Part shown: in pieces, positions 45,571-55,584 of the stretch
How the letters are laid out: every line of letters starts with the position of its first letter
Position numbering within the stretch: the first letter of the stretch is position 1
Source of the DNA: Nitrosomonas communis
GTDB taxonomy: Bacteria > Pseudomonadota > Gammaproteobacteria > Burkholderiales > Nitrosomonadaceae
DNA length: 64,000 bases
Assembly: GCF_001007935.1 (NCBI RefSeq)
Contig: NZ_CP011451.1
Coordinates: 3,720,001 to 3,784,000, forward strand
Direction: 5' to 3'
Notes under the pieces: generated by a model
Databases searched by the model: none
The model's input: only the letters and a program-made list of their open reading frames with translations
What the model was told of the DNA's origin: nothing
Position numbers and translations under genes: made by a program

Positions 45571-46935
45571 CTATCCAATCCACAGCGTTTTAATATTAAC
45601 GAACTCACGAATGCCATGATAGGATAATTCCCGCCCAAACCCCGACTCTTTTATACCGCCGAATGGTAAACGCGGGTCACTTTTAACGACACCATTGACG
45701 AAAACGCTGCCAGCCTGGATTTGGCGAGCGATAGCCTCACCTCGTGTCACATCACGTGTCCAGACACTTCCACCCAGACCAAATGGCGATTGATTAGCCA
45801 GGCGTATCGCTTCCTCAGCGTTTTTAACCCGTACCATGACCGCTACCGGGCCAAACAATTCTTCATCAAAGGCGGGTATACCAGGACGTACCTGATCCAG
45901 AATAGTTGGTGCGTAATAAGCACCTTCGGTACCAACCAATTTGCCGCCAGTCACGAGGGTAGCGCCCATGGCAAGACTACGCTCAACTTGCGCATGCAGA
46001 ATGTCCCGCAAATCGGCACGCGCCATTGGCGCAAGAGTAGTCGTTTCCAGCTTGGGATCACCGCTGCGTAATTCACTTGTTAACATTTTAAAGCGTTGTA
46101 CGAATGTATCGGCAATGGCATCCACGAGAATAAAGCGCTTGGCAGCAATACAACTTTGCCCCATGTTTTGGAAACGGGCAGTCACCGCTTGTGCTGCCGT
46201 AAATTCAAGATCGGCATCATCGAGTACGATGAAAGGATCTGATCCACCCAGTTCCAGGACACATTTTTTCAAATGTTGACCCGCAATGGTAGCAACTTTG
46301 CGTCCGGCAGCATTGCTGCCGGTCAAGGTTACCGCAGCAATGCGTTTATCGGCAATGACCGTTTCAGCCTGGTTTGCCGTGATCATCAATGTGCGGAAAG
46401 TATTCGCAGGAAATCCTGCTTCACGAAAGGCTTCTTCCAATGCAAGCGCACAACGCGGCACATTGGAAGCATGTTTCAGTACTACGGTATTACCCGCCAT
46501 CATTGCAGGAGCAGCCGCCCGTATCAATTGCCAGAAAGGGAAATTCCACGGCATGATGCACAATAAGGTCCCCAAGGGCTGATAAACGACAAGACTGCGG
46601 CTGGCATCAGACACAATAATTTCATCTGCCAGATAAGTACTGGCATGCTCAGCGAAATAGTCACATCCCCAAGCACATTTATCGATCTCGGCTCTGGCTT
46701 CCTTCAGTAATTTGCCCATCTCATCGGTAATCAGATGAGCGCAATCATCACGGCGCTGACGAAAAACTCCTGCCAGCTGACGCATATAAACAGCTCGCTG
46801 CTCAACACTCAGCAAGGCCCAGCCTACTTGTGCTGATTCCACCTCACGCAAGACAGTGTCAATAGTATCGGCCTGCCAAATAGGAAAAAATTGTATCGTT
46901 TGCCCGGTAACGGGATTGATTGAGAGCATGGACAT
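45571..46935 (-). CDS. NAD(P)-dependent aldehyde dehydrogenase, succinate-semialdehyde type (Sad/YneI-like)
   Basis: 454 aa, the length of the short YneI/Sad-type succinate-semialdehyde dehydrogenases. Catalytic elements are visible: PWNFPFWQLIRAAAPAMMAGN (cofactor and Asn site, about 128-148), LTGSNAAGRKVA, ELGGSDPFIVLDDAD with the general base Glu (about 230) and NMGQSCIAAKRF with the nucleophile Cys (about 264). The C-terminal FGGIKESGFGRELSYHGIREF is family-typical. It oxidises an aldehyde, probably succinate semialdehyde, to feed succinate into the TCA cycle. AGGGG lies about 11 bases before the ATG. It is divergent from the nuo operon, with a pseudogene fragment between. Confidence 0.88.
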   Translation of the reverse strand: MSMLSINPVTGQTIQFFPIWQADTIDTVLREVESAQVGWALLSVEQRAVYMRQLAGVFRQRRDDCAHLITDEMGKLLKEARAEIDKCAWGCDYFAEHASTYLADEIIVSDASRSLVVYQPLGTLLCIMPWNFPFWQLIRAAAPAMMAGNTVVLKHASNVPRCALALEEAFREAGFPANTFRTLMITANQAETVIADKRIAAVTLTGSNAAGRKVATIAGQHLKKCVLELGGSDPFIVLDDADLEFTAAQAVTARFQNMGQSCIAAKRFILVDAIADTFVQRFKMLTSELRSGDPKLETTTLAPMARADLRDILHAQVERSLAMGATLVTGGKLVGTEGAYYAPTILDQVRPGIPAFDEELFGPVAVMVRVKNAEEAIRLANQSPFGLGGSVWTRDVTRGEAIARQIQAGSVFVNGVVKSDPRLPFGGIKESGFGRELSYHGIREFVNIKTLWIG

Positions 46936-47378
46936 AGTGTTAGTACCCCTTAAAAGCAGATTTCATGTGTCATTTATCATTATCAGGTAATACTTCTGCA
47001 TTGAGCAGAATAATTTCATTTTCATTGATGATCTCCTGGCGCAATTTATGATACATAAACACAATCTTGCTGCATTCCTTTTCATCTGCCGGCTTTTTCT
47101 GTGACTAATCCTCAGGCAGGTGGTGAGCTTGAGAGTCTCCTGCATCAAAGATAAATTACCCTAAAGGCGGCTTCCAGGATTATGTATGCTATTGCATTAT
47201 TGCCTGGCTATGTGTTATCCCTTAGCATTAACTTGTAACAAGATCAAACTGAGTTGGATTTTTTTCCGCGCCAGTTATTTCCCTAAATAGCGCTTTGCTA
47301 ATGAGTTTCAATTTTGAAAGGATAAAGGACAGAACGACTCAATCATAATAACTGGCCTTAAGTTGAAGGAGGGACCAA
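46936..47378. other. 443-bp region upstream of the nuo operon
   Basis: Contains a relic of the atpG 3' end (46970-47083). The remaining ~295 bp up to nuoA is the expected site of the nuo promoter, but no convincing -35/-10 pair was found. Confidence 0.5.
46970..47083 (-). pseudogene. Relic of the 3' end of an ATP synthase gamma subunit gene (atpG)
   Basis: Translated on the minus strand it gives LRQEIINENEIILLNAEVLP then DNDK and TGA, against [20 protein letters not shown] then SANDK at the end of the live atpG (61643-62494). Upstream of LRQ the DNA still aligns (GCAAGATTG block) but with a +1 and a compensating -1 indel, then similarity stops. One codon is deleted. It has the same orientation as the intact gene 14.7 kb to the right. 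It is a fragment of about 37 codons and cannot be functional. Confidence 0.85.
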
Positions 47379-47765
47379 ATGCAAGACTCGGAATCTGCTG
47401 CCGTTATTGGTCTATTTGCCCTACTCGTATTGGTCGCATTATTTTGTTTGCTGAGTCTCTCACGCTGGCTTGGTGGCTACCGACCACAGTGGGATAAGGA
47501 GCAACCCTTTGAGTGCGGTGTCCCTCCCACCGGCGATGCACGTCCTCAAGTTCCAGTGCGCTTCTATGTGATCGCAGTCTCCTTTTTGATATTTGATATT
47601 GAAGCGATGTTTCTGTTTATCTGGGCGGTCGCCTATTGGGAATTAGACTTGCCAGGCGTTATTGGCGCCATTGTATTTATATTGGTTCTGATGCTTGGTT
47701 TGGTTTATGAGTGGTACAAAGGGGGGTTATCATGGAGTCCAGACAAAACAACCAAGGATCTCTAA
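47379..47765 (+). CDS. nuoA: NADH-quinone oxidoreductase subunit A
   Basis: 128 aa, three TM helices (about 8-30, 64-88, 96-118) with the conserved [20 protein letters not shown] loop (family 'ECGxxPxGxAR') between the first two. NuoA is a small membrane subunit at the joint of the peripheral and membrane arms of complex I. A very strong ribosome site (AAGGAGG, six bases before the ATG) begins the operon. Its 3' end overlaps nuoB by 34 bases. Confidence 0.95.
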   Translation: MQDSESAAVIGLFALLVLVALFCLLSLSRWLGGYRPQWDKEQPFECGVPPTGDARPQVPVRFYVIAVSFLIFDIEAMFLFIWAVAYWELDLPGVIGAIVFILVLMLGLVYEWYKGGLSWSPDKTTKDL

Positions 47766-48229
47766 CAGCTGTTTTCAGCAGACTGGAAGAAGCAGTGTCT
47801 TGGGGGCGCAAGTATTCACTCTGGCCATTCAATTTTGGCCTCTCTTGCTGCTTCGTCGAGATGATGACGGCGTTCACGCCACGCCATGATATCGCTCGCT
47901 TTGGTGCCGAAATCATGCGTGGCTCACCGCGTCAGGCCGATCTGTTGATCATCTCGGGGACCGTATTCATCAAGATGGCGCCGATGATTCTGCGTCTCTA
48001 CCACCAGATGCTCGAACCTAAGTGGGTTATTTCCATGGGCTCCTGTGCCAATTCAGGGGGTATGTACGATATCTATAGTGTGGTGCAAGGGATAGACCTG
48101 ATCCTACCGGTAGATGTCTATGTTCCCGGCTGCCCACCACGTCCCGAAGCATTGTTGCAGGGGCTGGTAATATTGCAAGAGTCAATTGGTACCAAGCATC
48201 GGCCACTTGCTCGCAGGGTGGAAGGATAA
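47732..48229 (+). CDS. nuoB: NADH-quinone oxidoreductase subunit B
   Basis: 165 aa from the ATG at 47732, preceded by GGGGGG five bases upstream; the longer frame from 47711 lacks this. NuoB holds the terminal cluster N2 that passes electrons to quinone: its ligands are visible as Cys39-Cys40 (GLSCCFVEM), Cys105 (GSCANSGG) and Cys134 (PGCPPRPE). The start lies inside nuoA, indicating translational coupling. Confidence 0.95.
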   Translation: MESRQNNQGSLTAVFSRLEEAVSWGRKYSLWPFNFGLSCCFVEMMTAFTPRHDIARFGAEIMRGSPRQADLLIISGTVFIKMAPMILRLYHQMLEPKWVISMGSCANSGGMYDIYSVVQGIDLILPVDVYVPGCPPRPEALLQGLVILQESIGTKHRPLARRVEG

Positions 48230-48232
48230 CAA

Positions 48233-49945
48233 ATGGTAGACAGGAACAGAACGCTGATTACACAACTGCAGACGCTCTTCAATGCCGTTCCCGGCGAACT
48301 ACCCCACGATAAAATCGATACCCTGTCAGTACCCGCTGATCGGCTCATCGAAGCACTCATCTTTCTCAAACATAAGGCAGAGCCCCGCTTTGAGATGCTC
48401 TTTGACCTGTCTGCCATTGACGAGGCTAAACGAGGCGGCGGACTGACTGTGTTCTATCATTTGCTCTCGCTCTCCGGTAATACCGATCTGCGTCTCAAAG
48501 TAAGCCTACCTGAGGAGGCACCGGTATTACCCAGCGTCTGCACCGTATGGCCAGCTGCCAATTGGTATGAACGCGAGCTTTATGACATGTTCGGCATCCA
48601 CATAGACGGTCATCCCGATCTGAGGCGTATCCTGATGCCCGAATACTGGGAAGGCCATCCTTTGCGCAAAGCACATCCCAATCGTGCCACTGAGATGCCG
48701 CCCTACCGACTGCCCGAAGCACGCTATCGCAGTATCATGGAAAGTTACCGTGCCGAAGATTATCGCGAACCGGGGACAAGTGCTGAAGAAATGATCCTCA
48801 ATATCGGCCCCACCCACCCTGGTACGCACGGCCTATTGCGTTTAGTCGTGCAACTGCTGGGCGAGGAGATACGCGATGTGAATCCAGATATCGGTTTCCA
48901 TCATCGCGGCGCGGAAAAAATGGCCGAACGTCAAACTTATCACAGCTACATCCCTTACACCGACCGCATCGATTATCTGGCTGGCATTCAAAACGAGCTG
49001 CCCTATGTGCTTGCAGTGGAACAGCTCGCTGGAATTACCGTACCACCACGTGCTGAGGTCATGCGGGTGATGCTTTGCGAACTTTTCCGCGTTGCCAGTC
49101 ATCTGGTCTGGATAGCTAGCTATGCACATGATACAGGAGCATTGGCGCCGCCTTTTTACGCCTTTCGAGAGCGTGAATATCTGTTCGATGTGATGGAACT
49201 CATCACCGGCGGGCGCATGCATCCGAGTTTCTTCCGCATCGGTGGCGTGGCCCTTGACCTGCCCGAGGGCTGGCACGAAGCATTGCAAAGTTTCCTAAAA
49301 CGCATGCCTGCTGCTATTGATGATTACCAGGCTTTACTGGCGGATAATCCGATATTTCGCGCCCGCACCCGTGGTATCGGAGTATTGTCCGCAGCAGAAG
49401 CTATCGATTGGGGGGTAAGCGGACCCAATTTACGAGCCTGTGGTCCGACATGGGATCTGCGCAAAAAACGTCCTTACAGCGGTTACCAACACTACGAGTT
49501 TGAGATCCCCACCGCTACCGAAGGAGATGCCCTAGCCAGAACTGAAGTGCGTCTGGAAGAAATTCGTCAAAGTCTACGCATCGTCGAACAAGCTATGCAA
49601 AACATGCCGCCTGGCCCGGTTCTGTCTGCAGAAGCGCGTTATGCCTTCCCACGCAAGGAGGCGACATTGCAAGACATCGAAACGCTAATTCACCATTTCA
49701 TCGCGGTGGGCCGGGGGATGAGCTTCCCAGCCGGGGAAAGCCTCTTTGTGACTGAGGCACCCAAGGGGATGAACGGCTACTTTGTCGTCAGCGACGGTTC
49801 GGAACACCCCTACCGTTTACGGATACGCACGCCATCTTTTCCGCATATCCAGGCTCTGAAATTATTAGCTCACGGCCATCTCTTGGGAGATCTGATTCCC
49901 ATCCTGGGTTCCATCGACTATGTCCTGGCAGATGTCGATAGGTAA
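48233..49945 (+). CDS. nuoC: NADH-quinone oxidoreductase fused subunit C/D
   Basis: 570 aa. The N-terminal ~180 residues are NuoC (30-kDa subunit; ERELYDMFGIHIDGHPDLRRIL), joined by a short linker to NuoD (49-kDa subunit; LNIGPTHPGTHG at about 190, FHHRGAEKMAE, DRIDYLAG, and MKCPP-equivalent YFVVSDG segments). NuoD forms part of the quinone pocket next to N2. The C-D fusion is the form found in E. coli and relatives; betaproteobacterial complex I usually has separate C and D. A GGAAGGA site supports the start, 3 bp after nuoB. Confidence 0.94.
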   Translation: MVDRNRTLITQLQTLFNAVPGELPHDKIDTLSVPADRLIEALIFLKHKAEPRFEMLFDLSAIDEAKRGGGLTVFYHLLSLSGNTDLRLKVSLPEEAPVLPSVCTVWPAANWYERELYDMFGIHIDGHPDLRRILMPEYWEGHPLRKAHPNRATEMPPYRLPEARYRSIMESYRAEDYREPGTSAEEMILNIGPTHPGTHGLLRLVVQLLGEEIRDVNPDIGFHHRGAEKMAERQTYHSYIPYTDRIDYLAGIQNELPYVLAVEQLAGITVPPRAEVMRVMLCELFRVASHLVWIASYAHDTGALAPPFYAFREREYLFDVMELITGGRMHPSFFRIGGVALDLPEGWHEALQSFLKRMPAAIDDYQALLADNPIFRARTRGIGVLSAAEAIDWGVSGPNLRACGPTWDLRKKRPYSGYQHYEFEIPTATEGDALARTEVRLEEIRQSLRIVEQAMQNMPPGPVLSAEARYAFPRKEATLQDIETLIHHFIAVGRGMSFPAGESLFVTEAPKGMNGYFVVSDGSEHPYRLRIRTPSFPHIQALKLLAHGHLLGDLIPILGSIDYVLADVDR

Positions 49946-49955
49946 GGAGAAAAAA

Positions 49956-50441
49956 ATGAATGACAAGCTCGACCGACAAACATTGCAAAAGCATCTGGCC
50001 CAACTTCCCGTCACTCACCCAGAACGCCGTGCGGCGGTAGTCCCTCTGATGCAATCCATACAGGCTGAACGCGGTCACCTTGATGACAGGGGCGTTGAAG
50101 AGGTCGCACAGGTTACCGGTCTGTCAACTACCGAAGTTGAGGAACTCGCTACTTTCTATAGTCTGATCTATCGTCACCCAGCAGGCCGACATGTCCTGCG
50201 GGTGTGCGACAGTCTATGTTGCAGTCTGCAGGGAGCGGATCGATTGCTGGAAGCAGCCGAACAATACAGCAGCGTATCATTGGGCAAGATTTCTCCAGAT
50301 GGTGCTTTCAGTGTCTTGCCCAGCATTTGTCTGGGCTTATGCGATCAAGCACCCGCGGCACTCTTAGATGGTGAAGCAGTAGGACCATTGAATGAAGCCG
50401 CTCTGCAAGTTTTGCTGCGCCGACTGCAAGAGGTGGATTAA
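49956..50441 (+). CDS. nuoE: NADH-quinone oxidoreductase subunit E
   Basis: 161 aa from the ATG at 49956 (AAGGAG six bases upstream; the earlier in-frame start at 49920 overlaps nuoCD). Thioredoxin-like [2Fe-2S] protein of the NADH-oxidising module; the cluster ligands are Cys84 and Cys89 (CDSLCC) and Cys125 and Cys129 (CLGLC). An N-terminal helical domain carries the usual LPLMQSIQAERGHLD-like segment. Confidence 0.94.
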   Translation: MNDKLDRQTLQKHLAQLPVTHPERRAAVVPLMQSIQAERGHLDDRGVEEVAQVTGLSTTEVEELATFYSLIYRHPAGRHVLRVCDSLCCSLQGADRLLEAAEQYSSVSLGKISPDGAFSVLPSICLGLCDQAPAALLDGEAVGPLNEAALQVLLRRLQEVD

Positions 50442-50445
50442 GCGT

Positions 50446-51726
50446 ATGGAAGCGGTACTGACCCGGCACATTGAAGCCAACGCTCCCCTAGACTTGGAAG
50501 CCTACCGATCTTTAGGTGGCTACCGAAGTTTGGATGCCGCCTTTGCTCGTAAGCCTGAGGAAATCATTGAAATAGTAGAAGCCGCCAATCTGCGTGGGCG
50601 CGGCGGTGCGGGTTTTTCCTGTGGCCTGAAGTGGCGCCTACGGGGTGCAGATGCACCGCGGCCCCGTTATCTCGTTTGTAATATAGACGAATCAGAGCCG
50701 GGTACTTTTAAAGATCGCTACCTGCTCTATGGCGGTCCCCACCAGATCATCGAGGCGGTCATCGTCTCCGCCTATGCGCTGCAAGCTGAAAAGGCGGTAA
50801 TTTTTGTCCGGGGAGAGTATGGCAAGGGGGGGCATGGTTTACACCGAGCCATCAAAGAGGCTGAGATGGCTGGACTGGTGGGATCTAATATCTGCGGCAG
50901 TGGTTTCGATCTGCAGATGGAGGTGCACATCAGTGGTGGACGCTACATCTGCGGCGAAGAAACCGCTATGCTGAATGCCATCGAAGGTTGGCGTCCCAAT
51001 CCGCGTCACAAGATACCACGACCCAGCGTCAAAGGTTTATGGCAGCATCCTACCACCACCAATAACGTTGAGACCCTGGTCAATGTGCCGCATATTCTGC
51101 TTAATGGTTCAGACTGGTTTCGTGCTCTGGGAATCAACGGCGGTTGTGGACCCAAGCTATTCTGTGTCAGCGGCATGGTGCACCATCCTGGCCTATTCGA
51201 ACTACCCTGTGGTACGCCAGCACGAGAATTGATTTTTGAACATGCCGGCGGCCTGGCCGAGGGACGTACTCTGCTTGGTTTTATACCTGGCGGAGCTTCG
51301 ACAGCCTTCTTGTTGCCCGAACACCTTGATGTGCCAATGGATTTCGATCCCGTCGCCAAAGCAGGATCCAGGCTCGGGACCGCCAGTGTCATCGTTCTCG
51401 ATGACACTACCTGCCCGGTTCGAGTTACGCTGAACCTGATGCGCTTCTTTGCCCGTGAATCCTGTGGTTTCTGTACTCCCTGCCGTGATGGCATTCCTTA
51501 CTTAGCGCAAATCCTAGCAACTATTGCTAGCGGAGAGGGGCGGGCAGAAGACTTAGTCTTGCTAGAAGAACTAAGCGGTATCATCGCCCTTCAATCCTTT
51601 TGTGCCTTCGCCCCTGGTGCGATAATACCCCTTATCAGCAGCCTGCATTGCTTTCACGACCATTACGAAAGTCATATCGACACCGGCCGCTGCCCGTTTG
51701 ACGCAGTCAACAAGAGCGGAGCCTAA
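50446..51726 (+). CDS. nuoF: NADH-quinone oxidoreductase subunit F
   Basis: 426 aa from the ATG at 50446, four bases past the nuoE stop. It binds NADH and FMN and carries cluster N3. The NADH/FMN glycine-rich loops are GRGGAGFSCGLKW (51-63) and the ICGEETAMLNAIEG block (about 168-181); the [4Fe-4S] ligands are Cys350, Cys353, Cys356 (ESCGFCTPCRDG) and Cys396. No odd residues seen. Confidence 0.95.
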   Translation: MEAVLTRHIEANAPLDLEAYRSLGGYRSLDAAFARKPEEIIEIVEAANLRGRGGAGFSCGLKWRLRGADAPRPRYLVCNIDESEPGTFKDRYLLYGGPHQIIEAVIVSAYALQAEKAVIFVRGEYGKGGHGLHRAIKEAEMAGLVGSNICGSGFDLQMEVHISGGRYICGEETAMLNAIEGWRPNPRHKIPRPSVKGLWQHPTTTNNVETLVNVPHILLNGSDWFRALGINGGCGPKLFCVSGMVHHPGLFELPCGTPARELIFEHAGGLAEGRTLLGFIPGGASTAFLLPEHLDVPMDFDPVAKAGSRLGTASVIVLDDTTCPVRVTLNLMRFFARESCGFCTPCRDGIPYLAQILATIASGEGRAEDLVLLEELSGIIALQSFCAFAPGAIIPLISSLHCFHDHYESHIDTGRCPFDAVNKSGA

Positions 51727-51728
51727 TC

Positions 51729-54038
51729 ATGGGAACGATGCGTATCGACGGTCACGAGATCCCTTTCCAGGAAAATGACAACATTCTCAAGGCCGCGTTA
51801 GCAGCGAATATAGAGATCCCCTATTTCTGTTATCATGCTGCCCTCGGCAGTCTTGGTGCCTGCCGGCTGTGCGCTGTCGAGGTTGCGTCGGTGGATCCGG
51901 CCCAAAAACCCCGGGTAGTCATGTCTTGTCTCGAATTTGCTAGAGATGGGCTCAGTGTTTCAGTTTCTGCGGCTGCGGCACGACAAGTACGGCAGAGAGT
52001 CATCGAATTTTTAATGATCAATCATCCGCACGATTGTCCGGTGTGCGACGAAGGAGGAGAGTGTCACTTGCAGGACATGACGGTTGCCTGCGGCCCTCCC
52101 TATCGCCGCTATCGCGGCCGCAAGCGCACCTTCACCAACCAGTATCTAGGCCCGCTGGTTCACCATGAAATGAACCGCTGCATTACCTGTTATCGCTGCA
52201 CTCGCTTTTACCAGGATTATGCGCTCGGCGATGACCTTGGCTCAATGCGTCTACGCAACGAGGTCTATTTCGGTCGCTTCCAGGATGGCCCGCTGACAAG
52301 CCCGTTTGCCGGTAACCTGGTTGAGATCTGCCCTACCGGCGTCTTCACCGATGCCGTGTTCCGGCAGCATTTTGCGCGGGTCTGGGATCTGCAGACGGCC
52401 CCTTCCATTTGCCCCCACTGCAGTGTCGGCTGCAACACCCTGCCTGGAGCACGGGACGGCACACTACGCCGGGTGCGCAATCGCTTTCACCCCGAGCTCA
52501 ACCGCTGGTTCATCTGTGATCGCGGCCGTTACGGTCATCAATACAGCGAACACCCTGATCGGCCGCTGACAGCCCAGGTGGCGGGCGTGAAGATGAGTTA
52601 TCGTGAAGCGCTTGCTGCCGCTGCAGAACAGATCAAAGCTGCCGGGGATAAAACGGGCGGCCTTGGCTCAACACGAGAAGACCTGGAAAGCAATGCGATG
52701 TTACAGACCTTACTGAATAAGCTGAGTGGGAGGTTCGCTACCTTTAGCGACCCCCAGCTCGAGACAGCAACTGCTGCTGCCGTCGCAGCTCTGCAAAGCA
52801 GCGGTGGGGCGCCATCCCTGGCCGAAATAGAACAAGCTGACGCAGCGCTGGTGGTCGGCGACCTGACTGCGCATGCGCCCATGATGGACTTAGCCTTGCG
52901 GCAGGCTTATCGGAATGGTGCCAAACTGGCCATTCTGCATAGCGGACCCTGCCTGCTGACTCGCTTCGCAGCCACGACCTTGACAGTTGCGCCTCACGAG
53001 ATAGGCGCACAACTTTTGCATTTGAATGAGCAGGCGGCTACTGCCTCTAATGCCTCCAACCAGCATAAGAAGGAGCTAGCGGATATTGCAACCTGCCTGA
53101 CAACGGCCCAGCGACCGATATTAATAGGGGTGAGCGAGACTATGTCTGCACCAGAGATTGCTGCCCTGGTACAACTGGCTACTGCCTTGGGATCTCATGC
53201 CAGACTCGCCTATGCTTTGCCTGGAGCCAATGCCTACGGCACGACATTACTTACCCCGACAAATAGCACGAATGCGGTGCTAGAGGCAATCGAATTGGGT
53301 CAGATCCAGACTTTGATCGTGATGGGCAATGATCCGCTCGGTGATGCCCGCCTCGGTGCTCGCTGGCGCGCGGCACGCCAACGCCTCAGCACGCTTATCG
53401 TATTGGATTGTGTCGCTACCACCACTGCCGAGGCAGCGGATATTTTGCTGCCAGTAGCAGCGTGGGCCGAACGGGGGGGCACTTTTGTCAATTATGAGGG
53501 CCGCGCCCAGGGCTTTGCTCCTGTCTTTCAGCGAGCAGAACCCCTGCCCAACACAGTAGAGGTCCTTGCTGACCTGGCTCACTGCCTCGAGCTCACCTTA
53601 CCGGATGTCCCAGCAGTACTGAATAATCTCTTCCCTGGCTATCAGACACCCTTCCCTGGCACAATGGGACCGTCTCTACCCGCTCCCTCTCTAACTATGC
53701 AGACCGATACCACTATCGGTACAGCGTCCATAACCCACCCCGGCCATTGGCAAGTGGCATTGACCAGCTGGTATGGAGATGATGCGCTTGCCAGCTACGC
53801 GGCGGCTTTGGTGGAGCTTGCTCCAGCCGCCGCCGTGCTTATTCATCCGACAGCAGCCTTTAAGGAAGGGATTGAGGATAAGGAGCAGGTCAGATTGCGC
53901 GGTCCGGCCGGCACCGTAGTACTACCCGTGCAACTTAATAACGATGTGGCCGCCGATACGATTGCCCTAGCCAGAGTGACGCTGGCTCAATTAGGGGTGG
54001 GTCACGGTGATCTACTTGAACTGGAGCGAATATTATGA
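51729..54038 (+). CDS. nuoG: NADH-quinone oxidoreductase subunit G
   Basis: 769 aa. An N-terminal ferredoxin domain has [2Fe-2S] ligands Cys34, Cys45, Cys48 and Cys67. Next is the His99-Cys103-Cys106-Cys112 site (N5), then Cys151, Cys154, Cys157 with Cys201 (N4). A further Cys228-x2-Cys231-x3-Cys235 set in a molybdopterin-oxidoreductase-like domain matches the extra N7 cluster known from E. coli and Thermus. The C-terminal half is a degenerate molybdopterin domain, shorter than in E. coli NuoG (~908 aa). Confidence 0.93.
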   Translation: MGTMRIDGHEIPFQENDNILKAALAANIEIPYFCYHAALGSLGACRLCAVEVASVDPAQKPRVVMSCLEFARDGLSVSVSAAAARQVRQRVIEFLMINHPHDCPVCDEGGECHLQDMTVACGPPYRRYRGRKRTFTNQYLGPLVHHEMNRCITCYRCTRFYQDYALGDDLGSMRLRNEVYFGRFQDGPLTSPFAGNLVEICPTGVFTDAVFRQHFARVWDLQTAPSICPHCSVGCNTLPGARDGTLRRVRNRFHPELNRWFICDRGRYGHQYSEHPDRPLTAQVAGVKMSYREALAAAAEQIKAAGDKTGGLGSTREDLESNAMLQTLLNKLSGRFATFSDPQLETATAAAVAALQSSGGAPSLAEIEQADAALVVGDLTAHAPMMDLALRQAYRNGAKLAILHSGPCLLTRFAATTLTVAPHEIGAQLLHLNEQAATASNASNQHKKELADIATCLTTAQRPILIGVSETMSAPEIAALVQLATALGSHARLAYALPGANAYGTTLLTPTNSTNAVLEAIELGQIQTLIVMGNDPLGDARLGARWRAARQRLSTLIVLDCVATTTAEAADILLPVAAWAERGGTFVNYEGRAQGFAPVFQRAEPLPNTVEVLADLAHCLELTLPDVPAVLNNLFPGYQTPFPGTMGPSLPAPSLTMQTDTTIGTASITHPGHWQVALTSWYGDDALASYAAALVELAPAAAVLIHPTAAFKEGIEDKEQVRLRGPAGTVVLPVQLNNDVAADTIALARVTLAQLGVGHGDLLELERIL

Positions 54039-54997
54039 GCTTCACGCTGTGGCTACTTACTTTCGCAAGCATGGTATTGGTACTGCTGGGGTTGTTGCTG
54101 ATTGGTGCCATTCTGAGTTATGGTGAGCGCCGCATTCTTGCGCTGCTGCAAGATCGCCTTGGCCCCAACCGCGCTGGCCCCTTCGGTTTGTTGCAGCCTG
54201 TGGCTGATATTCTGAAGCTGATAAGCAAGGAAGATTTCATCCCGCCCTTTGCCGATCGTATAGTTTATACCGTTGCCCCGATTATCGTCCCAATGACAGT
54301 GTTGATTAGCTTTGCCGTGGTACCAGTCAGTGAAGATGAGTGGCTGGCCGATCTCAACATTGCACTGCTTTACGTACTGGCTCTCTCTTCGCTGCGAGTT
54401 TACGGCGTTATGCTCGGCGGCTGGGCTTCTAACAGCAAATATTCGCTGCTTGGCGGTCTACGCTCCGCCGCGCAGATGATCAGTTACGAATTACCGATGG
54501 GACTCGCATTGGTGGGGGTAGTGATGTTAAGCGGTTCTTTCAGCCTCAGGGAAATTGTTGCTGCCCAGGAGTTGCCTTTTATCGTGCTTCAACCGCTGGG
54601 ATTTATCATTTTTCTGGTGTGTGGCATCGCTGAAACCAACCGCCTGCCCTTTGATCTTCCAGAGGCGGAGAACGAGCTCGCTGCTGGTTATAACACCGAA
54701 TACGGCGGGATCAGATTCGCCTTCTTTTATCTGGGTGAATACTTAGGGGTACTGCTCATCGCAGCACTCGTGACAGTACTGTTTCTGGGTGGCTGGCATG
54801 GACCCTGGCTACCTGGGGTAGTGTGGTTTGCCCTTAAGACACTGACACTGATATTGCTATTCTTTTGGTTGCGCACCAGCCTGCCCCGGCTGCGCTATGA
54901 TCAATTGATGGATCTCGGCTGGAAGTTGATGCTGCCTGCCGCGTTGCTTAATCTGCTAGTTACGGCTGTGCTAGGGTTATTCTGGATGAGAGGCTAA
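54035..54997 (+). CDS. nuoH: NADH-quinone oxidoreductase subunit H
   Basis: 320 aa, about eight TM helices. Family blocks: GERRILALLQDRLGPNRAGPFGLLQPVADILKL in loop 1 split around the conserved 'RxGPN', AETNRLPFDLPEAENELAAGYNTEYGG in the large quinone-site loop. It forms the membrane half of the quinone chamber. Its ATG overlaps the nuoG stop (ATGA). Confidence 0.95.
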   Translation: MSFTLWLLTFASMVLVLLGLLLIGAILSYGERRILALLQDRLGPNRAGPFGLLQPVADILKLISKEDFIPPFADRIVYTVAPIIVPMTVLISFAVVPVSEDEWLADLNIALLYVLALSSLRVYGVMLGGWASNSKYSLLGGLRSAAQMISYELPMGLALVGVVMLSGSFSLREIVAAQELPFIVLQPLGFIIFLVCGIAETNRLPFDLPEAENELAAGYNTEYGGIRFAFFYLGEYLGVLLIAALVTVLFLGGWHGPWLPGVVWFALKTLTLILLFFWLRTSLPRLRYDQLMDLGWKLMLPAALLNLLVTAVLGLFWMRG

Positions 54998-55018
54998 CTA
55001 AGGTGGATAGATAGACAA

Positions 55019-55558
55019 ATGAATAAACAGACTCCAGCTCTACTTATCAGGCTATGGCATTCGCTGTGGACGACCTTGCGTCATGCCTGGGCAAAGCGTG
55101 AGACTGTGTCATACCCGGAGATTAAGCGCCCTTTGCCCGGACGCTGGCGTGGCCGCATCGTGCTTACCCGCGACCCTGATGGCGAAGAACGTTGTGTAGC
55201 CTGTTATTTATGCTCGGCGGTATGCCCAGTGGACTGCATCCACTTGCAAGCTACGCAGCGAGACGACGGCCGGCGTTATCCGGAAACATTTCGTATCGAT
55301 TTCAGCCGCTGCATCTTTTGTGGCTTTTGTGAAGAAGCCTGCCCGACGCTGGCGATACAGCTTACGCCAGATTTCGAGATGTGCGAGCAAAGCCATGGTG
55401 AGCTGGTGTACGAGAAAGAGCAACTGCTCGTTGAAGGCCAGGGCAAGCACCCCAGTTACAATTTTTACCGTCATGCTGGCATCGCAATCACCGGTAAAGC
55501 CATCGGCGAAGGTGTCGGCGATACACCACCGGTAGATCATGATACCAATCTGCCCTAG
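55019..55558 (+). CDS. nuoI: NADH-quinone oxidoreductase subunit I
   Basis: 179 aa. Two ferredoxin-type [4Fe-4S] sites (N6a, N6b): Cys59, Cys62, Cys65 followed by Cys69, and Cys98, Cys101, Cys104 followed by Cys108. The N-terminal amphipathic part binds the membrane next to NuoH. The operon is interrupted after this gene by a 210-bp gap with a repeat before nuoJ. Confidence 0.95.
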   Translation: MNKQTPALLIRLWHSLWTTLRHAWAKRETVSYPEIKRPLPGRWRGRIVLTRDPDGEERCVACYLCSAVCPVDCIHLQATQRDDGRRYPETFRIDFSRCIFCGFCEEACPTLAIQLTPDFEMCEQSHGELVYEKEQLLVEGQGKHPSYNFYRHAGIAITGKAIGEGVGDTPPVDHDTNLP

Positions 55559-55584
55559 TAAATGAAGCATAACTGGCTAATGTA

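Noticed and set aside
46963-47148. 61-codon minus-strand frame upstream of nuoA
   Set aside because: It overlaps the atpG relic in a shifted frame; the similarity to atpG explains its sequence better than a new gene.
47711-47765. nuoA/nuoB overlap as an annotation error or frameshift
   Set aside because: Both proteins are complete and nuoB has its own strong ribosome site at 47732, so a real 34-bp overlap is the best reading.
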